Positions 6,622 through 6,865 of a stretch of DNA of 6,865 bases are shown one piece after another (position 1 is the first letter of the stretch; every line of letters begins with the position of its first letter). The notes beneath the pieces were generated by a model. It made no database searches. It was given only the letters and a program-made list of their open reading frames with translations, and was not told where the DNA came from. The position numbers and the translations under genes are program-made. The stretch comes from Bordetella parapertussis (lineage in GTDB: Bacteria > Pseudomonadota > Gammaproteobacteria > Burkholderiales > SG8-41): contig CAMBSS010000201.1 of assembly GCA_945870465.1 (NCBI GenBank), positions 1-6,865 on the forward strand, in the 5' to 3' direction.

Positions 6622-6626
6622 ACAAT
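6598..6626 (+). promoter_or_regulatory. sigma-70 promoter of tRNA-Lys
   Basis: TTGACC (6598-6603) and TACAAT (6621-6626) each match the consensus at five of six bases and are separated by exactly 17 bases. Transcription would start near 6633, giving a leader of about seven bases before the tRNA. The stretch after the -10 (TCGCGCC) is GC-rich, a discriminator type associated with stringent control of stable RNA genes. It is the clearest promoter in the window. Confidence 0.88.
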
Positions 6627-6639
6627 TCGCGCCTCTTGC

Positions 6640-6715
6640 GGGCGGTTAGCTCAGCCGGTAGAGCAGCGGACTTTTAATCCGTTGGTCGCGAGTTCGAATC
6701 TCGCACTGCCCACCA
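6640..6715 (+). tRNA. tRNA-Lys (anticodon UUU)
   Basis: The 76-base sequence folds into a complete cloverleaf. The acceptor stem is GGGCGGT with ACTGCCC (one G-U pair). The D arm is GCTC/GAGC around AGCCGGTA. The anticodon stem is GCGGA/TCCGT (one G-U pair) around CTTTTAA, with anticodon TTT at 6673-6675. The variable loop is TGGTC. The T arm is GCGAG/CTCGC around TTCGAAT. The discriminator base is A and the 3' CCA is encoded at 6713-6715. It reads AAA and AAG lysine codons. It has its own promoter and is followed by a terminator, so it is probably a single-gene unit. A tRNA-Lys near tol-pal-cpoB also occurs in E. coli. Confidence 0.98.
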
Positions 6716-6801
6716 AATAAACCGTTATATGTCCGCAACTTATAACGTTCTCGGCAAAATAATTGCTGATGTAAAAAAACTATAAACAGCTATAAACTTT
6801 T
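6716..6801 (+). other. AT-rich tRNA 3' trailer with short repeats
   Basis: This stretch is only about 30% GC, in sharp contrast with the genes around it. It contains an inverted repeat CGTTATA (6723-6729) with TATAACG (6741-6747) and a direct repeat of CTATAAAC at 6780-6787 and 6790-6797, ten bases apart. No gene is seen. It is probably transcribed as the tRNA trailer up to the terminator. Confidence 0.6.
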
Positions 6802-6838
6802 GAGCGTGTTTCTTTCGGGAAACACGCTCTTTTCGTTT
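6802..6838 (+). terminator. intrinsic terminator after tRNA-Lys
   Basis: GAGCGTGTTTC (6802-6812) pairs perfectly with GAAACACGCTC (6819-6829), an 11-bp stem extended by a T-G pair around a TTCG tetraloop (6814-6817). The T-rich tail TTTTCGTTT follows directly. This is a textbook rho-independent terminator, about 87 bases after the tRNA end. Confidence 0.92.
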
Positions 6839-6849
6839 TCAGCGCTTTG

Positions 6850-6859
6850 GAGCGTGTTT
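6850..6859 (+). repeat. second copy of the terminator's left arm
   Basis: GAGCGTGTTT repeats the first ten bases of the terminator arm at 6802-6811, with T-rich sequence after it. It is complementary to the terminator's right arm (6820-6829). The window ends soon after, so whether a second terminator hairpin follows cannot be seen. Confidence 0.6.
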
Positions 6860-6865
6860 TTCACC

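Noticed and set aside
6187..6720. A 177-codon + frame covering the transporter 3' end and the tRNA
   Set aside because: It runs through a tRNA gene and its promoter and overlaps the transporter out of frame, so it is not a gene.

Overview
The window is a stretch of GC-rich (roughly 60%) chromosome from a Gram-negative bacterium. Every protein gene lies on the + strand. The gene order (tolA-tolB-pal-cpoB followed by queC), the tRNA and the protein sequences fit a betaproteobacterium or a close relative. That placement is an inference from gene order and sequence style; the sequence does not prove it.

Layout. Positions 3-3205 carry the 3' half of a Tol-Pal cell-envelope operon: the end of tolA, all of tolB, all of pal and all of cpoB (ybgF), with gaps of 36, 16 and 7 bases. 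In this system TolA spans the periplasm from the inner membrane, TolB is the periplasmic beta-propeller that shuttles between TolA and Pal, Pal ties the outer membrane to peptidoglycan, and CpoB couples the machinery to peptidoglycan synthesis at the septum. A 153-base gap with a GTGAGGA tandem repeat follows. Next come a membrane-anchored family 2 glycosyltransferase (3359-4504) and, 10 bases later, queC (4515-5189), which makes the 7-deazaguanine precursor preQ0. A 197-base gap holds a two-hairpin palindromic repeat, after which a YeeE/YedE (TsuA-like) sulfur-compound transporter gene (5387-6505) stands alone. The last part has a strong sigma-70 promoter, a tRNA-Lys(UUU) gene (6640-6715), an AT-rich spacer of about 30% GC and a strong intrinsic terminator (6802-6838).

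The window is mostly conserved housekeeping DNA, and I see no evidence of a wholly new system. The points worth a second look are these: a terminator-like 16-bp hairpin inside the signal-peptide codons of cpoB; the glycosyltransferase in the place where queE often sits between cpoB and queC; a perfect inverted repeat that brackets the tRNA-Lys promoter and touches its -10 box; an asymmetric form of the two-hairpin repeat; and a spare copy of the terminator arm that could pair in competition with the terminator. No gap between genes exceeds 300 bases.
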